DNA of 64,000 bases from SIG440 sp045120135 (GCA_045120135.1 JBGVEN010000010.1:261461-325460), one strand, 5' to 3'. Numbered from the stretch's first letter, positions 17,025 through 26,827 are shown. Numbers and translations: made by a program. The notes: generated by a model not told the origin, from the sequence alone.

Positions 17025-18737
17025 TTATTTTTGATAATCTGACCAATCTCTATTTTCCATAAGCTTGGTCCATTTTTTATAAACACTGTTAATATGCTCA
17101 TACTCATTGCTGTTTGTTGCTTCCTGAACAGCTGTATAATACCAAGCTGTTTCATCACTGTTATCAGACCATATAGCCATTCCTTCAAGCAATGTGCCGT
17201 GATCTTTGTGGACACGGTTCAATACTCTGTTGATAAGTGTCATTGCTTCAGCACGGGTTATAAATTCATCTGGACGGAAGGTCTTGTCTTCATATCCTTC
17301 AATCCAACCATAAGCTGCCGCTTCAAGAATATCATCTTTTGCCCAGTGTTCGTCTATATCTGTAAAGCTATTAGTGATTCCAACCTCAAGATTTTCAAAT
17401 CTTGCACAAATTGTTGTAAACTCTGCTCTAGTAATAAATTCATCGGGCGCAAACATATTTTCTAAACGACCATTAACAATTCCGAGCTTCGCCATGGTTG
17501 AAATTGCCAGATTATGCCAATCCTCAGCGTTTACATCGTCAAAGATATTTTCATCGGTAAGGTTTCCGTCTCTTACTTCATCCTTAAGCAATCTGAAGAA
17601 AATTGTTGTTACCTCTGCACGAGTAATATTATTATTAGGACGAACAGTTCCATCAGGATATCCTATAACATAAGCAAAATGGTCAACGCCGTTGAGCATT
17701 TCGGGAACCGGAGGTCTCTCCTTCACCCATTTTGCGTATATGGTTGTATTTTTGGTAATTGTTACAGAAGTAACTTCCTTAGTGAGTCTTGCGTCTTCGT
17801 ACCAACCGTCGAACACATAACCCTCTTTTGATGTAACCTTTTTAGAGAGTGAAACTACCTGGTCTTTTTTATGTTTTTCTGAAGCAATAGCAGTACCACC
17901 GTTCACTTCATACTTGAGTTCATACTTAACTTCTTCCTCTTTGTTTGTTGAACCGCCTGAACCACCTGAACCACCTGAACCGCCTGAACCGGAATCGCCA
18001 CCACTGCTTACCTTTATCTTCAGCGGTGAGGGCTGGATTGCTTTAGTTGTATCATCTGCGTCAACAAAACTATATTCTATATCTATGCCTGTGTCTTCTA
18101 CCGTTGTAGAACCCGTAACATTTCCGGACACAGTAGAATCTGCAAGAATGCTGAAGCCTGGATATTCAAGAGAAATTTCTTTAGGAAGATCTATTAACCT
18201 TTCTACTGTCACATCTTCAGCTGTCTTAATTACAATTGTAATTTTATTACCGTCCTTTTCACGACTATCCTCTATAAATAGAGCCTTCGCATCATCAGCG
18301 TTCTTCCCTGTTTGAGGAATAAAAGTAAAACCGTTAAGTTCACCTGTCTCAAGGTCAGCGGGGAGAAGATATACACCTTCTGACCATCCTGCTGTAATCG
18401 TAAATTCACCAATTACCTTCTTGTCTTTAAACCCAGCGTAAGCAGCAGGAGTAAGTTCACGTTTTATTCTTTTAAATGCGTTAATAACATTCGTCATATC
18501 AATTGTTGCTTTTGCTGAAATACTTTCGCCTTGTGAGGCTTCAACGCTTTCTGCATAATCCCCTGTTGTTTTAACCTCAATATCACCCTTAACCTTTACT
18601 GGTGATACAGCATTAACAAGGTTTGCCAAATCATTCAGATTGTCAATAGTGCCGGTAGCATCTGCTGCAGATACTCCGATAAAGCAACTACAAAGCACAG
18701 CAACAGCAAGAAATAAAGAAAGTACCTTTTTCATCAT
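17025..18737 (-). CDS. Secreted surface protein with InlB-type repeat and three SLH domains
   Basis: A 570-residue cell-surface protein. Residues 1-25 are a signal peptide (MMKKVLSLFLAVAVLCSC, then an AxA cleavage region). The next 225 or so residues are an unrecognised mostly beta ectodomain. A glycine/serine linker (about 252-272) leads to one Listeria-Bacteroides (InlB B-type) repeat with YVFDGWY and TTIYAKW, then three SLH modules (about 355-540; FAYVIGYPDGTVRPNN, RLENMFAPDEFITRAEF, GYEDKTFRPDEFITRAEA). SLH domains anchor to pyruvylated secondary cell-wall polymer. Function is unknown beyond surface attachment. The cysteine near the cleavage site might also allow lipidation, but no clear lipobox is present. 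Confidence 0.88.
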   Translation of the reverse strand: MMKKVLSLFLAVAVLCSCFIGVSAADATGTIDNLNDLANLVNAVSPVKVKGDIEVKTTGDYAESVEASQGESISAKATIDMTNVINAFKRIKRELTPAAYAGFKDKKVIGEFTITAGWSEGVYLLPADLETGELNGFTFIPQTGKNADDAKALFIEDSREKDGNKITIVIKTAEDVTVERLIDLPKEISLEYPGFSILADSTVSGNVTGSTTVEDTGIDIEYSFVDADDTTKAIQPSPLKIKVSSGGDSGSGGSGGSGGSGGSTNKEEEVKYELKYEVNGGTAIASEKHKKDQVVSLSKKVTSKEGYVFDGWYEDARLTKEVTSVTITKNTTIYAKWVKERPPVPEMLNGVDHFAYVIGYPDGTVRPNNNITRAEVTTIFFRLLKDEVRDGNLTDENIFDDVNAEDWHNLAISTMAKLGIVNGRLENMFAPDEFITRAEFTTICARFENLEVGITNSFTDIDEHWAKDDILEAAAYGWIEGYEDKTFRPDEFITRAEAMTLINRVLNRVHKDHGTLLEGMAIWSDNSDETAWYYTAVQEATNSNEYEHINSVYKKWTKLMENRDWSDYQK

Positions 18738-18809
18738 AATAAATCCTCCTTTGGATACTGTAAAAATTAAGCATACTTAAGGAAAATATGCATCATTTTC
18801 ATATAAAAC

Positions 18810-18838
18810 AGAATAACATATTCGTGCAATATTGTCAA
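18810..18838 (-). promoter_or_regulatory. Promoter of the SLH protein gene
   Basis: Minus strand TTGACA (18833-18838), 17-bp spacer, TATTCT (18810-18815), about 73 bp before the start codon. Confidence 0.75.
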
Positions 18839-18913
18839 GTTCTTCATGCATAATTATTTATATTATATTTCTTTAAATTTTAACTAACAAATAAAAAAGT
18901 TTAAAATAAACAC

Positions 18914-18942
18914 TTGACTATTTATGTCAAAAAAGCTATAAT
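18914..18942 (+). promoter_or_regulatory. Promoter of secD-secF
   Basis: TTGACT (18914-18919), 17-bp spacer, TATAAT (18937-18942). It leaves a roughly 78-nt leader before the GTG start. Confidence 0.85.
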
Positions 18943-19027
18943 AAAAAAGTATGTTTTTTGAAAATAATTAAAACACATAAATATATGTCCTTGATTTACT
19001 CAAGGTCGACACAAGGAGGAAAAAACA

Positions 19028-20323
19028 GTGTCAAGAAGTATTATTAAACTTACAGCAATTGTGCTTGTAATTGCGGCACTTCTGTTTGTTGCACTGTACG
19101 GACTTGATTTTACCGAGTCAGTAAGATTCCCCGGAATCCTTGACCCCGACGGCGTTGTTCAGGGTCTTGACCTTAAAGGCGGTTCGGTAATCGTTTTCGA
19201 AGCACAGGAAGCAAATCCGACAGACGACCAGATGAACACAGTTGCAAATATGATGAGAACCCGTCTGGACGGACTTGGTTACTCAGAAGCTACCGTTACC
19301 CGACAGGGCCTTAAGAAGGTTAGAATTGAAATTCCTTCAGTTTCAGACCCCGAAAAGGCTGCAGAATCTTTGGGTGCAACTGCTCAGCTTCAGTTTGTTG
19401 ACTATGAAGGTACAGTTGTTCTCTCGGGTAATGACATCAAAGATGCCGCTGCAGAATATGGCCCCGTAAGCCAGATGGGTAACAGCGAGCATTACGTAAG
19501 ACTTTCTCTTACAAGCGAAGGTGTTAAAAAGTTTGCTGATGCAACCGCTCGTGTCTCTGCTCTTTCAAATGGTAACAACTACATTGCAATTATGATGGAT
19601 GACCTCCTCATTTCTGCACCTATGGTAAAAGAAACAATTAATGATGACGAATGCATTATTTCAGGTGAATTTGATGCAGAATCAACAAAGGCCCTTGCAG
19701 GTAATATCCGTTCAGGTCAGCTCCCCTTCTCACTTGCTCAGGTTGAGTTGAGAGCAATTAGCGCAACACTTGGTGACACAGCTCTTAAAACTTCACTAAC
19801 AGCAGGTCTTATCGGTATCATTCTTGTAATGCTCTTTATGCTTCTCTTCTATCGTCTGCCCGGTCTTATGGCAGATATCGCACTTGCAGGTTATATGGGT
19901 ATTGTGGGTATCATCCTTGCAAATCTTCATGTTAATCTCACTCTTCCCGGTATCGCAGGTATTATTCTTTCAATAGGTATGGCAGTTGATGCCAATGTTA
20001 TTATATTTGAAAGAATTAAAGAAGAGCTTAAACTTGGCAAAACAGTACGCAGTGCAGTTGATGCGGGCTTTAACAGAGCACTTTCTGCCGTTATCGACTC
20101 GAACATTACAACAATTATTGCTGCTGTAATACTTATGTTTATGGGCACAGGTACAATCAAGGGCTTTGGTACTACACTTCTTATCGGTGTTGTAGTAAGT
20201 ATGATTTCTGCAATTTTTGTTACCAAATTCTTACTTAAACAGATGATTGGTATGAATGTTAAAAACCTTTGGCTCTATGGCATAAACAAATCTAAGGATA
20301 AGGAGGACGCAATCAATGCTTAA
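19028..20323 (+). CDS. secD: Protein translocase subunit SecD
   Basis: RND-type accessory subunit of the Sec translocon that uses the proton or sodium gradient to complete export. At 431 residues it has a short N-terminal anchor (about 7-27), the DLKGGSVIVFE motif (about 48-58), a periplasmic-type P1 domain, and the C-terminal six-helix SecD/SecF core with AVDANVIIFERI (about 318-329). It starts with GTG behind AAGGAGG. It overlaps secF by 8 bp, so the pair is co-translated. Confidence 0.95.
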   Translation: MSRSIIKLTAIVLVIAALLFVALYGLDFTESVRFPGILDPDGVVQGLDLKGGSVIVFEAQEANPTDDQMNTVANMMRTRLDGLGYSEATVTRQGLKKVRIEIPSVSDPEKAAESLGATAQLQFVDYEGTVVLSGNDIKDAAAEYGPVSQMGNSEHYVRLSLTSEGVKKFADATARVSALSNGNNYIAIMMDDLLISAPMVKETINDDECIISGEFDAESTKALAGNIRSGQLPFSLAQVELRAISATLGDTALKTSLTAGLIGIILVMLFMLLFYRLPGLMADIALAGYMGIVGIILANLHVNLTLPGIAGIILSIGMAVDANVIIFERIKEELKLGKTVRSAVDAGFNRALSAVIDSNITTIIAAVILMFMGTGTIKGFGTTLLIGVVVSMISAIFVTKFLLKQMIGMNVKNLWLYGINKSKDKEDAINA

Positions 20324-21227
20324 TATTGTTGGAAATAAAAAAATTTATTTAACAATTTCAATCATTCTTATGGTTGTTAGTGCTGCTTCCCTTCTTATTC
20401 AGGGCTTTAATCTTGACACAGACTTTGCCGGCGGCATGGCTGTAACATACGGAATTAACAGTGATTTTGAAGTTAAGGATGTTGAAGCTGTTGTTTCAGA
20501 AGCTCTCGGTGTTAACCAGAAGGCATCTTCAGTTCAAAAGTCCGACAACAACGAAGTTGTTATCAAATTTGGTTATGATAATTCTCTTAAAACCGAAGAA
20601 GAAAGAACTGCATTTAGCAACGAAAAGATTGAAGCTATTACAAAACATCTTTCTGATAAATACGGCGAAGTTGAAATGAAAAACAAGGATGTTGTTTCAC
20701 CTTCAACAGGTAAAGAGCTTGCAAGAAGTGCTGTTTGGATGTCAATCTTTGCAGCTCTCGCAATTCTTATTTATGTAACTTTCAGATTTGAATTTACATC
20801 AGGTGTTTGCGCAGTTCTTGCTCTTGTTCACGATATCCTTATTCTTTGCGGTATTTATTCACTCTTTAGAATTGCAATTGATACAAACTTTATTGCTGCA
20901 GTTCTTACTGTTCTCGGTTATTCTATCAACGCTACAATTGTTATCTTTGACAGAATCCGTGAAAACACACGTCACGCAAAGAAGCAGACATATTCTGAAA
21001 TTGCAAACACAAGTATTAACCAGACTATATCCCGTTCAATCAACACAACCGTTACCACACTTCTTACAATTGGTATGGTTTACATCCTTGGTGTTACATC
21101 TATTAAGGTATTTGCTCTTCCGATTATCATTGGTATCTTTATCGGAACCTACTCATCAATCTTTATGGCTGGTTCCGTATGGGCAACCTGGAAGGATGCA
21201 GGCGTTAAAGCAAAAGCAAAGAAATAA
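20316..21227 (+). CDS. secF: Protein translocase subunit SecF
   Basis: Partner of SecD in the export complex; 303 residues. It shows the DTDFAGGMAVTY motif (about residues 30-41), a first membrane helix at about 8-27, and the conserved helix with LGYSINATIVIFDRIREN (about 206-223). It is followed by a strong terminator, which ends the two-gene operon. Confidence 0.95.
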   Translation: MLNIVGNKKIYLTISIILMVVSAASLLIQGFNLDTDFAGGMAVTYGINSDFEVKDVEAVVSEALGVNQKASSVQKSDNNEVVIKFGYDNSLKTEEERTAFSNEKIEAITKHLSDKYGEVEMKNKDVVSPSTGKELARSAVWMSIFAALAILIYVTFRFEFTSGVCAVLALVHDILILCGIYSLFRIAIDTNFIAAVLTVLGYSINATIVIFDRIRENTRHAKKQTYSEIANTSINQTISRSINTTVTTLLTIGMVYILGVTSIKVFALPIIIGIFIGTYSSIFMAGSVWATWKDAGVKAKAKK

Positions 21228-21240
21228 TTTGCAGACATTA

Positions 21241-21275
21241 AAAAACCGCGATGGAAATTTTCCATCGCGGTTTTT
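21241..21275. terminator. Terminator between secF and ddh (bidirectional)
   Basis: A 17-bp perfect stem with a single unpaired T (AAAAACCGCGATGGAAA / TTTCCATCGCGGTTTTT) between convergent genes. Confidence 0.93.
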
Positions 21276-21282
21276 GTATTTC

Positions 21283-22269
21283 TTAAAGAATACTTTCTCT
21301 TAATTCTTCAGGTGATTTAGCACTGAGATACACGGGTGCAATATCGAAAACAGTTTTACAACCCTTCTTTCCTTCTTTATTAAGTCTATATGCTGCTCTT
21401 GCGTAAGCTACAATTACAGATGCTGTAAATTCGGGATTTGAATCAAGTTTTAAACTGTATTCGATAATGTGCTTGTGTTCTTTATCTTTTCCTGTAACGC
21501 CAGTTCTGAAAACAAAACCGCCATGAGGTATACCACTATGATTGCAGTCAAGCTCTTCCTGAGAAACAAAATGCACAATTGTATCATAGTCAGCAAAATA
21601 GTTCGGCATATTTTTTATTTCGTTTTCAATTTTTACCTTGTCTGCGCCGTCTTCTGCCACAACAAAACATTCACGGATATGCTTTTGACGAGTGGAAAGT
21701 TCGGGATTAGAACCGCTGCGAACAGCATCTAATGCAGAGTCTACAGGAATGGTGTACTGCTTTCCATCCTTTACGCCCTCAACTCTGCGAATTGCGTCGG
21801 AGTGTCCCTGGCTTACGCCTTTTCCCCAAAATGTATAGTCGTTACCCTCGGGAAGAATTGCTGATGAATACATTCTGCTGAGTGAGAACATACCCGGGTC
21901 CCAACCTACTGAAATTATTGCAATATGCCCCGCTTCATTTGCGGCATTGTTACAGTTGTCAAAATGACAAGGTATTTTGGCATGCGTATCGAAACTGTCA
22001 ACAACATTAAAAAGCTTTGCAAGCTCAGGAGTCTGTTCTGGGAGGTCAGTTGCACTTCCTCCACACAAAATCATAACATCAATCTTGTCGGTCATATTTT
22101 TTGCTTCATCTGTATGACAAACCGCTACTCCCGCTGTATCAATTTTAACAGTTTTAGGGTCTCTTCTTGTAAAAACTGCAACAAGCTCTAAATCTTTATT
22201 TTGACGAATAGCATATTCAACACCTCGTCCCAGATTGCCGTATCCGTATATTCCTATCCTTATGCTCAT
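21283..22269 (-). CDS. ddh: meso-Diaminopimelate D-dehydrogenase
   Basis: NADPH enzyme that makes meso-diaminopimelate from tetrahydrodipicolinate in one step, for lysine and peptidoglycan. At 328 residues it has the N-terminal dinucleotide loop GIYGYGNLGRG (about 6-16), LCGGSATDLPEQTP (about 69-82) and the substrate region VGWDPGMFSLSRM (about 122-134), all diagnostic. It is monocistronic with its own promoter. Its presence indicates a DAP-type cell wall and the dehydrogenase variant of the lysine pathway. Confidence 0.94.
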   Translation of the reverse strand: MSIRIGIYGYGNLGRGVEYAIRQNKDLELVAVFTRRDPKTVKIDTAGVAVCHTDEAKNMTDKIDVMILCGGSATDLPEQTPELAKLFNVVDSFDTHAKIPCHFDNCNNAANEAGHIAIISVGWDPGMFSLSRMYSSAILPEGNDYTFWGKGVSQGHSDAIRRVEGVKDGKQYTIPVDSALDAVRSGSNPELSTRQKHIRECFVVAEDGADKVKIENEIKNMPNYFADYDTIVHFVSQEELDCNHSGIPHGGFVFRTGVTGKDKEHKHIIEYSLKLDSNPEFTASVIVAYARAAYRLNKEGKKGCKTVFDIAPVYLSAKSPEELRESIL

Positions 22270-22304
22270 ATTATCTCACCGTCCGTATTTTCTTTATAAA
22301 AAAA

Positions 22305-22333
22305 AGTATACCACTTTTTTTGTATCTATTCAA
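22305..22333 (-). promoter_or_regulatory. Promoter of ddh
   Basis: Minus strand TTGAAT (22328-22333), 17-bp spacer, TATACT (22305-22310). Confidence 0.75.
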
Positions 22334-22362
22334 TATTTTTGTGCTTAAAATTTAAACAAAAT

Positions 22363-23034
22363 TCAAAGTTTTTCAACGCTTACAACTGTAATAATTCCAT
22401 TATCAACAAAAAATTTAAATTCAAATCCGGCAAATTCAAGTCCGTAAATCCTTTTGCTGTCATTTTGGTAAGATGGTCTCGGATCACTTTCAAGCACGGC
22501 TAAAAGCGTTGATTTTTTCGCCTTAGGAATCTTTTCTATCAGATTATCATCAATTTTAACCAATAATTTGCGTTTGGGTAAATTTTCAGTAAACCCGCCT
22601 TTCGCATCGCAAACACAGTCCGCATATGGCAAGTAGGGTTTAATATCAAAAATTGGAGTATTATCCATCATATCACAACCCGATACAATAAGTTCTACGC
22701 CATTTTCAGATGAATAAATAATATCTTCAAGCTTTAGTACAGAAAGTCCTATCGGGTTTGGTCTATATGGCGAACGGGTCGCAAATACTCCCATTCGCTT
22801 ATTACCGCCTAAAAGCGGAGGTCTTACTGTTGGATACCATTTTTCGATTTTTGCTTTTGAAAATTCCCATATAACCCATATATGCGAAAATTCATCAAGT
22901 CCCCGTACAGACATAGGGTCTGTATATTCTTTTTCAAATATTATTCTACCCTTGTTTTCAGGAATAACACCACTTTGCCTAGGCACACCAAATTTTGTCG
23001 GAAAGTCGGTTTTTATATGTGCAATTATTTTCAT
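22363..23034 (-). CDS. trmO: tRNA (N6-threonylcarbamoyladenosine37-N6)-methyltransferase TrmO
   Basis: SAM-dependent methyltransferase of the TsaA/UPF0066 beta-barrel family that converts t6A37 to m6t6A in some threonine tRNAs. At 223 residues the signature ATRSPYRPNPIGLSVLKL (about residues 85-102) is intact, and the N-terminus has KTDFPTKFGVPRQSG. The C-terminal DPRPSY motif is also present (about 178-183). The start directly abuts the stop of the DUF6062 gene (23035), so the two are one transcript. Confidence 0.9.
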   Translation of the reverse strand: MKIIAHIKTDFPTKFGVPRQSGVIPENKGRIIFEKEYTDPMSVRGLDEFSHIWVIWEFSKAKIEKWYPTVRPPLLGGNKRMGVFATRSPYRPNPIGLSVLKLEDIIYSSENGVELIVSGCDMMDNTPIFDIKPYLPYADCVCDAKGGFTENLPKRKLLVKIDDNLIEKIPKAKKSTLLAVLESDPRPSYQNDSKRIYGLEFAGFEFKFFVDNGIITVVSVEKL

Positions 23035-23736
23035 TTAAAAATCTCCGTTCAGCAGTTCAGCAGTTTTTGTAAGAATATTTTGGGGTATGTCAATTTTTTT
23101 ACCCGCATTTCTATAATCAAAACTATCGGCAAATTTTCTTATATATTCATGGTATTCTGTAATTTTATCTTTTTGAAGTTCTATAATTGGATTAAAGTAT
23201 ATTTCAATTTCTTTGTCCGAAAGCTCGCCAAAAGCAATCTCTGTAAGCTTTGCAAAGTGTTCAAAGCAAAATCCACTCTTTTCAAGAACTTTCTCAAGAA
23301 AACCCTTTTCTTTTTTGAGCATAAAAACAAATGTGTAAAAGTATCGTTCAAGTGTGTGATTAACACGTGAACATACCGCACACTCACTTGCAACATTGCT
23401 AAGAGCTGCGACAAATGGCTCTGTGGAATTTTTCTTTTTAAATAATGATTTTTCAATGTTTTTAAGTTCGAAAAGAGAGCCAAGTTCCCCAAGATGTGTA
23501 TCCATAATAAGTGCAAGCGACAAAGCATTTCGTTTTTCAATAAGCTTTTTTATATGAGGCTTACAAAACCCTTTTTTATTTGTAATTATCCTAAAATCAG
23601 GTTCCATCATTGCAGGACCAAGTGTATAATCTATTGCCTCATTTTCAAGCTTTTTTTGTAAAAAGCAGAACAGACAGCTGCATTCTGCATCCAACGCTTC
23701 ATTTATCGGAATTGTATATATTTGCTCTTTCATCAA
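23035..23736 (-). CDS. DUF6062 family protein (cysteine-rich)
   Basis: A 233-residue cytoplasmic protein without signal or membrane segments. The pattern CSCLFCFLQKK near residue 20, GFCKPH (about 56-61), CAVCSRV (about 118-124) and GFCFEH (about 152-157) gives two similar halves, each with a CxxC pair and a later C-x-x-H, which could bind metal. This resembles DUF6062 proteins of Clostridia; no function is known. It is the last chromosomal-type gene before the accessory region. Confidence 0.65.
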   Translation of the reverse strand: MMKEQIYTIPINEALDAECSCLFCFLQKKLENEAIDYTLGPAMMEPDFRIITNKKGFCKPHIKKLIEKRNALSLALIMDTHLGELGSLFELKNIEKSLFKKKNSTEPFVAALSNVASECAVCSRVNHTLERYFYTFVFMLKKEKGFLEKVLEKSGFCFEHFAKLTEIAFGELSDKEIEIYFNPIIELQKDKITEYHEYIRKFADSFDYRNAGKKIDIPQNILTKTAELLNGDF

Positions 23737-23864
23737 TGTGCTCCCTTTTTAAACATCAACGGTTTTATTGCATATAATCAAAGTGTAATACTTCGAAAAG
23801 ATTTGACAGAATATGTGTATTGCGAGGCATAAGGTTTAGATGCAAACCTTTTCGACAACAACCT

Positions 23865-23879
23865 CGTGTCAAGTTAGGC
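23865..23879. repeat. Possible attachment-like repeat, left copy
   Basis: CGTGTCAAGTTAGGC in the 215-bp gap (23737-23951) between chromosomal and accessory genes. A copy with one mismatch (CGTGTCAAGTCAGGC) lies at 31564-31578 in another gap. The pair brackets the defence cassette and one recombinase. Matches this short also arise by chance. Nothing else is recognised in the gap. Confidence 0.3.
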
Positions 23880-23951
23880 CAAAAAAGCATTCTTTAATTA
23901 CTAAAAAAATTCTCAAACGTCTATATTATTAAAAATTCAATATTAGACTAG

Positions 23952-24692
23952 TTAAATATTACTATCACTTTTTTCAAAAAAATTATTTAATCCTTGCACT
24001 TCATTTATACCACATATATGTAATGCAATCTTCGCCTTTATTAACGACTTAAGTTCTTCATTGTTTATAGAATCTGCAATAACAATACTTTTTGAAATTT
24101 GTTCATCGTTTCTTAATCTATTCAAAAAATCGGAAGCTCTATTTCTAGTTTCGCTCGACTGTTTAAAGAACAAGTATGAAACCGCTTCAATTATAGCCCC
24201 AGGCAAAACTTTAAGTACATATTCATACCAATGTGCGTTATTAGCAAATACAATCATAAAAATTATGAATAAGAATCCTACAATTGATGCTACTAAACTA
24301 GACCAAAACTGAATAGATGCTTGAGATAATGCTTGTTCATGATGACTACGTATTAATTCCTCTATCGCTTTATCTTTTGAATTTTTATCGTCATTTTTCA
24401 AATTACTATAACTTAACTCAGATAAGATACTTTTCATTTTAGCAAAATATTCTTCTTGCGTCAGTCCGACCGGAATGCTTTCTGTTGTTTTTTTAACTAT
24501 ATTTATTTTTTCACTATCATCATTTTCTTTAACCAATCTGTAAACTTCTCTTGTTTTAGCGCTTGTCTCTCTTTTTCTCTTGCTATAATTCATAGTTACA
24601 ATCATCATCATAGCTATACTAATTAATATCGAAAACAGTCCCGCCAACAAAAATGATATTTCATCTGTCAAAAACGATGTATTGCCATTCAT
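23952..24692 (-). CDS. Membrane protein resembling the TRADD-N-associated two-TM family
   Basis: A 246-residue protein with one N-terminal membrane segment (about 8-33) and a hydrophobic pair near residues 128-172. The stretch from HEQALSQASIQFW through IIEAVSYLFFKQSSETRNRA resembles the TRADD-N-associated membrane domain described in predicted prokaryotic conflict systems, where it would anchor or form pores on effector activation. Between the membrane regions is a charged, helical cytoplasmic part (about 35-120). It is the last gene of a four-gene minus-strand set beginning at 28530. The likeness is from memory of family motifs, not a search, so the family call is tentative; membrane topology is clear. 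Confidence 0.6.
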   Translation of the reverse strand: MNGNTSFLTDEISFLLAGLFSILISIAMMMIVTMNYSKRKRETSAKTREVYRLVKENDDSEKINIVKKTTESIPVGLTQEEYFAKMKSILSELSYSNLKNDDKNSKDKAIEELIRSHHEQALSQASIQFWSSLVASIVGFLFIIFMIVFANNAHWYEYVLKVLPGAIIEAVSYLFFKQSSETRNRASDFLNRLRNDEQISKSIVIADSINNEELKSLIKAKIALHICGINEVQGLNNFFEKSDSNI

Positions 24693-24814
24693 AATATTTC
24701 TCCTTTTGTATAGATCAATTTAAAAAAGTTCTATAAAACTTACAGTATATATTGACTCATGTAAAACACAACTCAATATTTTTCTCATCACATAATCACC
24801 ATCATAATAATAGA

Positions 24815-26827
24815 CTATATGTCTTCATGCAATTGCGGAGTAAACAATTTATTAAAGAAAATTTCATTTCTCTTTTTCGCATCAGCAAGTAACTTACTAT
24901 ATGAAATAACTTCAATGTATGCTCTGCGCATTTGATTATATCCAGAATATCCCAAATTGTCTGCAGTCGGTGCCAATCCACTGTTCATACAATGTGTTCT
25001 CATTTTATCTGTTAAATCACAAATCACATATCCTCTAAACATTGTTCCATCAGTCACATTAAATGATTGACCACTTGCTTTCTTCTTTCTACCCTTTTTA
25101 ATTTCATCTATATATTCACCAATTTGGTTAATAGGATTTTTAGTATCATTATCTGGCTTTTTAAATTCAATTATTGTAACAGATGTTAGTGGGTCATCGC
25201 TATCTGAATATGCAAAAGCCTGATCAAATATCGCAATATCAGGTTCTTTTGTACTTGAACTGTCAACAACTGGCATCGACTTTAATGTTTTATCAGAAGC
25301 TAAGTATTTATGATATGCCAATCTTTCATCTACTATCCACAAATTCATTTCTTCAAAACTAATATCATTTGAAGTATGTTGCATTGGACATATAATAGAA
25401 TGTATTGCATTTTCATTTTGGAATTTTCCATTACTGTTGATTGTCAATGTTTCCTCTAGTATTTTCAATAATGTTTTTCTTCTCGTTACATACTCTGCAA
25501 GACATGTTTTACTTACATCAGTGACATTCGACCAATACATTTTGAATAATTTGTCATATGATTCACTATTTTTTATTGAATTTTTCGCCTCTTCTTCAAG
25601 CCTCTTGCCCTGTAATTTTATTTCCGTCTCCCAGTTCTGTACTGCTTTGTGTAACTCTAAATCCAAACCATCTCCAGACAATCCCGCAGGTATACGATCA
25701 TAAACTTCCGGACACTTGTTTAGTAAGAATTTATATGTAGGTTTCTCGCTTGCTACATACTCATCTATCTGTCTTCTTTTCTTTTTATTTATATCTAATA
25801 TATAATCACCAAGATAGGTCTTTACGAAATCTACCGCTGTCGAAATAATATCCTCTTTGCTAGTTCCCCAAGCAGAAATTTGTCCATTCTTTTCATCATA
25901 TTCAAAATCTGTTCTTGTTACATTAACAATAGAATCCAAATAGTCACCTGTAATATATCCCACATAATAAAATCCTTTTATATCGTCATCAGGAATTATC
26001 TTACGACTTAAATCCGGGATATGTTTTTTTAATTCAACAGAGCTAACCTCCTGCATATTTGCACACAAATGCAATTCATGCATTGCTGCACCTTCAGGTA
26101 CTCTTAAATGGTAAATAATGAATTTATTATTTTTAATATCAAAATGATCCTGATGCAGGGAGTCTTTTATGTTTTTTGCAAAATAATCATTTAGATTTAT
26201 TGAATTCGACTGTTCATCCTTTAATATAATTTTAGGACAATGATCAGAAATAAAATATAATAAACAATGTTCAATTATCCTCTTTGCGATAACATCTAAT
26301 TCTAACGGGCAGTCTTTTTTAAATTCTCGAAGATAATTATTTAGAAATATTTTAGTTGAACAAGTTTTATCATCTTTTTTCACTAAATTATCTTCAGGAA
26401 CTATGCCGTCTGCCGTAAAAGAAAAATTGCGATGAAAGTAACTATCTTTTTCAAAAAAAGTACTTTCTATTTTTACATTCTCAAAAGCTTTCAGCCACAA
26501 AAAACGTCCTATTCCTTTACAACCTTTTTGGATTTTAAATGTTGAATAGGCTGTATTAAACGATTTATAATTATCGCTATTGAACCCCAGTCCGTTATCT
26601 TCAATTACAAAAGAGTGGATTTTACCCAAGTGTATGTTTCCTTCTATGTCAGGAATCATTTCTTCTCTTAACGCAGTTATGGTTATACACCCACTCTGAG
26701 CATTATTAGAATCTTCAATAGAATGTATCGAATTCACGACAGCTTCAAATAATGGCCATAATACTTTTGAAGAACTCAACCTTATACTATTCAATTGTCC
26801 TCTTATATCTAAAGTGAATGCACTCAT
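24815..26827 (-). CDS. GHKL-type ATPase with PD-(D/E)XK-like C-terminus
   Basis: A 670-residue protein. The N-terminus is an HSP90/MutL/MORC-like (GHKL) ATPase: N-box EAVVNSIHSIED (about 28-39), DNGLGF (about 77-82) and the lid GCKGIGRFLWLKAF (about 98-111). A long helical middle follows. Near the C-terminus, PDIAIFD and about 25 residues later TIIEFKKP (about 555) give the D...ExK arrangement of PD-(D/E)XK nucleases, preceded by WIVDERLAYHKYLASDK, which I associate with defence ATPase proteins. Prediction: an ATP-dependent clamp or sensor with a nuclease tail. It starts after AGGAGGAG, 34 bp from the NADAR gene. Confidence 0.7.
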   Translation of the reverse strand: MSAFTLDIRGQLNSIRLSSSKVLWPLFEAVVNSIHSIEDSNNAQSGCITITALREEMIPDIEGNIHLGKIHSFVIEDNGLGFNSDNYKSFNTAYSTFKIQKGCKGIGRFLWLKAFENVKIESTFFEKDSYFHRNFSFTADGIVPEDNLVKKDDKTCSTKIFLNNYLREFKKDCPLELDVIAKRIIEHCLLYFISDHCPKIILKDEQSNSINLNDYFAKNIKDSLHQDHFDIKNNKFIIYHLRVPEGAAMHELHLCANMQEVSSVELKKHIPDLSRKIIPDDDIKGFYYVGYITGDYLDSIVNVTRTDFEYDEKNGQISAWGTSKEDIISTAVDFVKTYLGDYILDINKKKRRQIDEYVASEKPTYKFLLNKCPEVYDRIPAGLSGDGLDLELHKAVQNWETEIKLQGKRLEEEAKNSIKNSESYDKLFKMYWSNVTDVSKTCLAEYVTRRKTLLKILEETLTINSNGKFQNENAIHSIICPMQHTSNDISFEEMNLWIVDERLAYHKYLASDKTLKSMPVVDSSSTKEPDIAIFDQAFAYSDSDDPLTSVTIIEFKKPDNDTKNPINQIGEYIDEIKKGRKKKASGQSFNVTDGTMFRGYVICDLTDKMRTHCMNSGLAPTADNLGYSGYNQMRRAYIEVISYSKLLADAKKRNEIFFNKLFTPQLHEDI

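Noticed and set aside
17914..18315. Plus-strand ORF with a Pro-Glu-Pro repeat opposite the SLH gene
   Set aside because: The repeat is the reverse reading of the Gly/Ser linker in the SLH protein.
23737..23951. A tRNA gene as integration target at the accessory boundary
   Set aside because: No cloverleaf-compatible sequence or conserved TTCGAATC-type arm was found in the gap.
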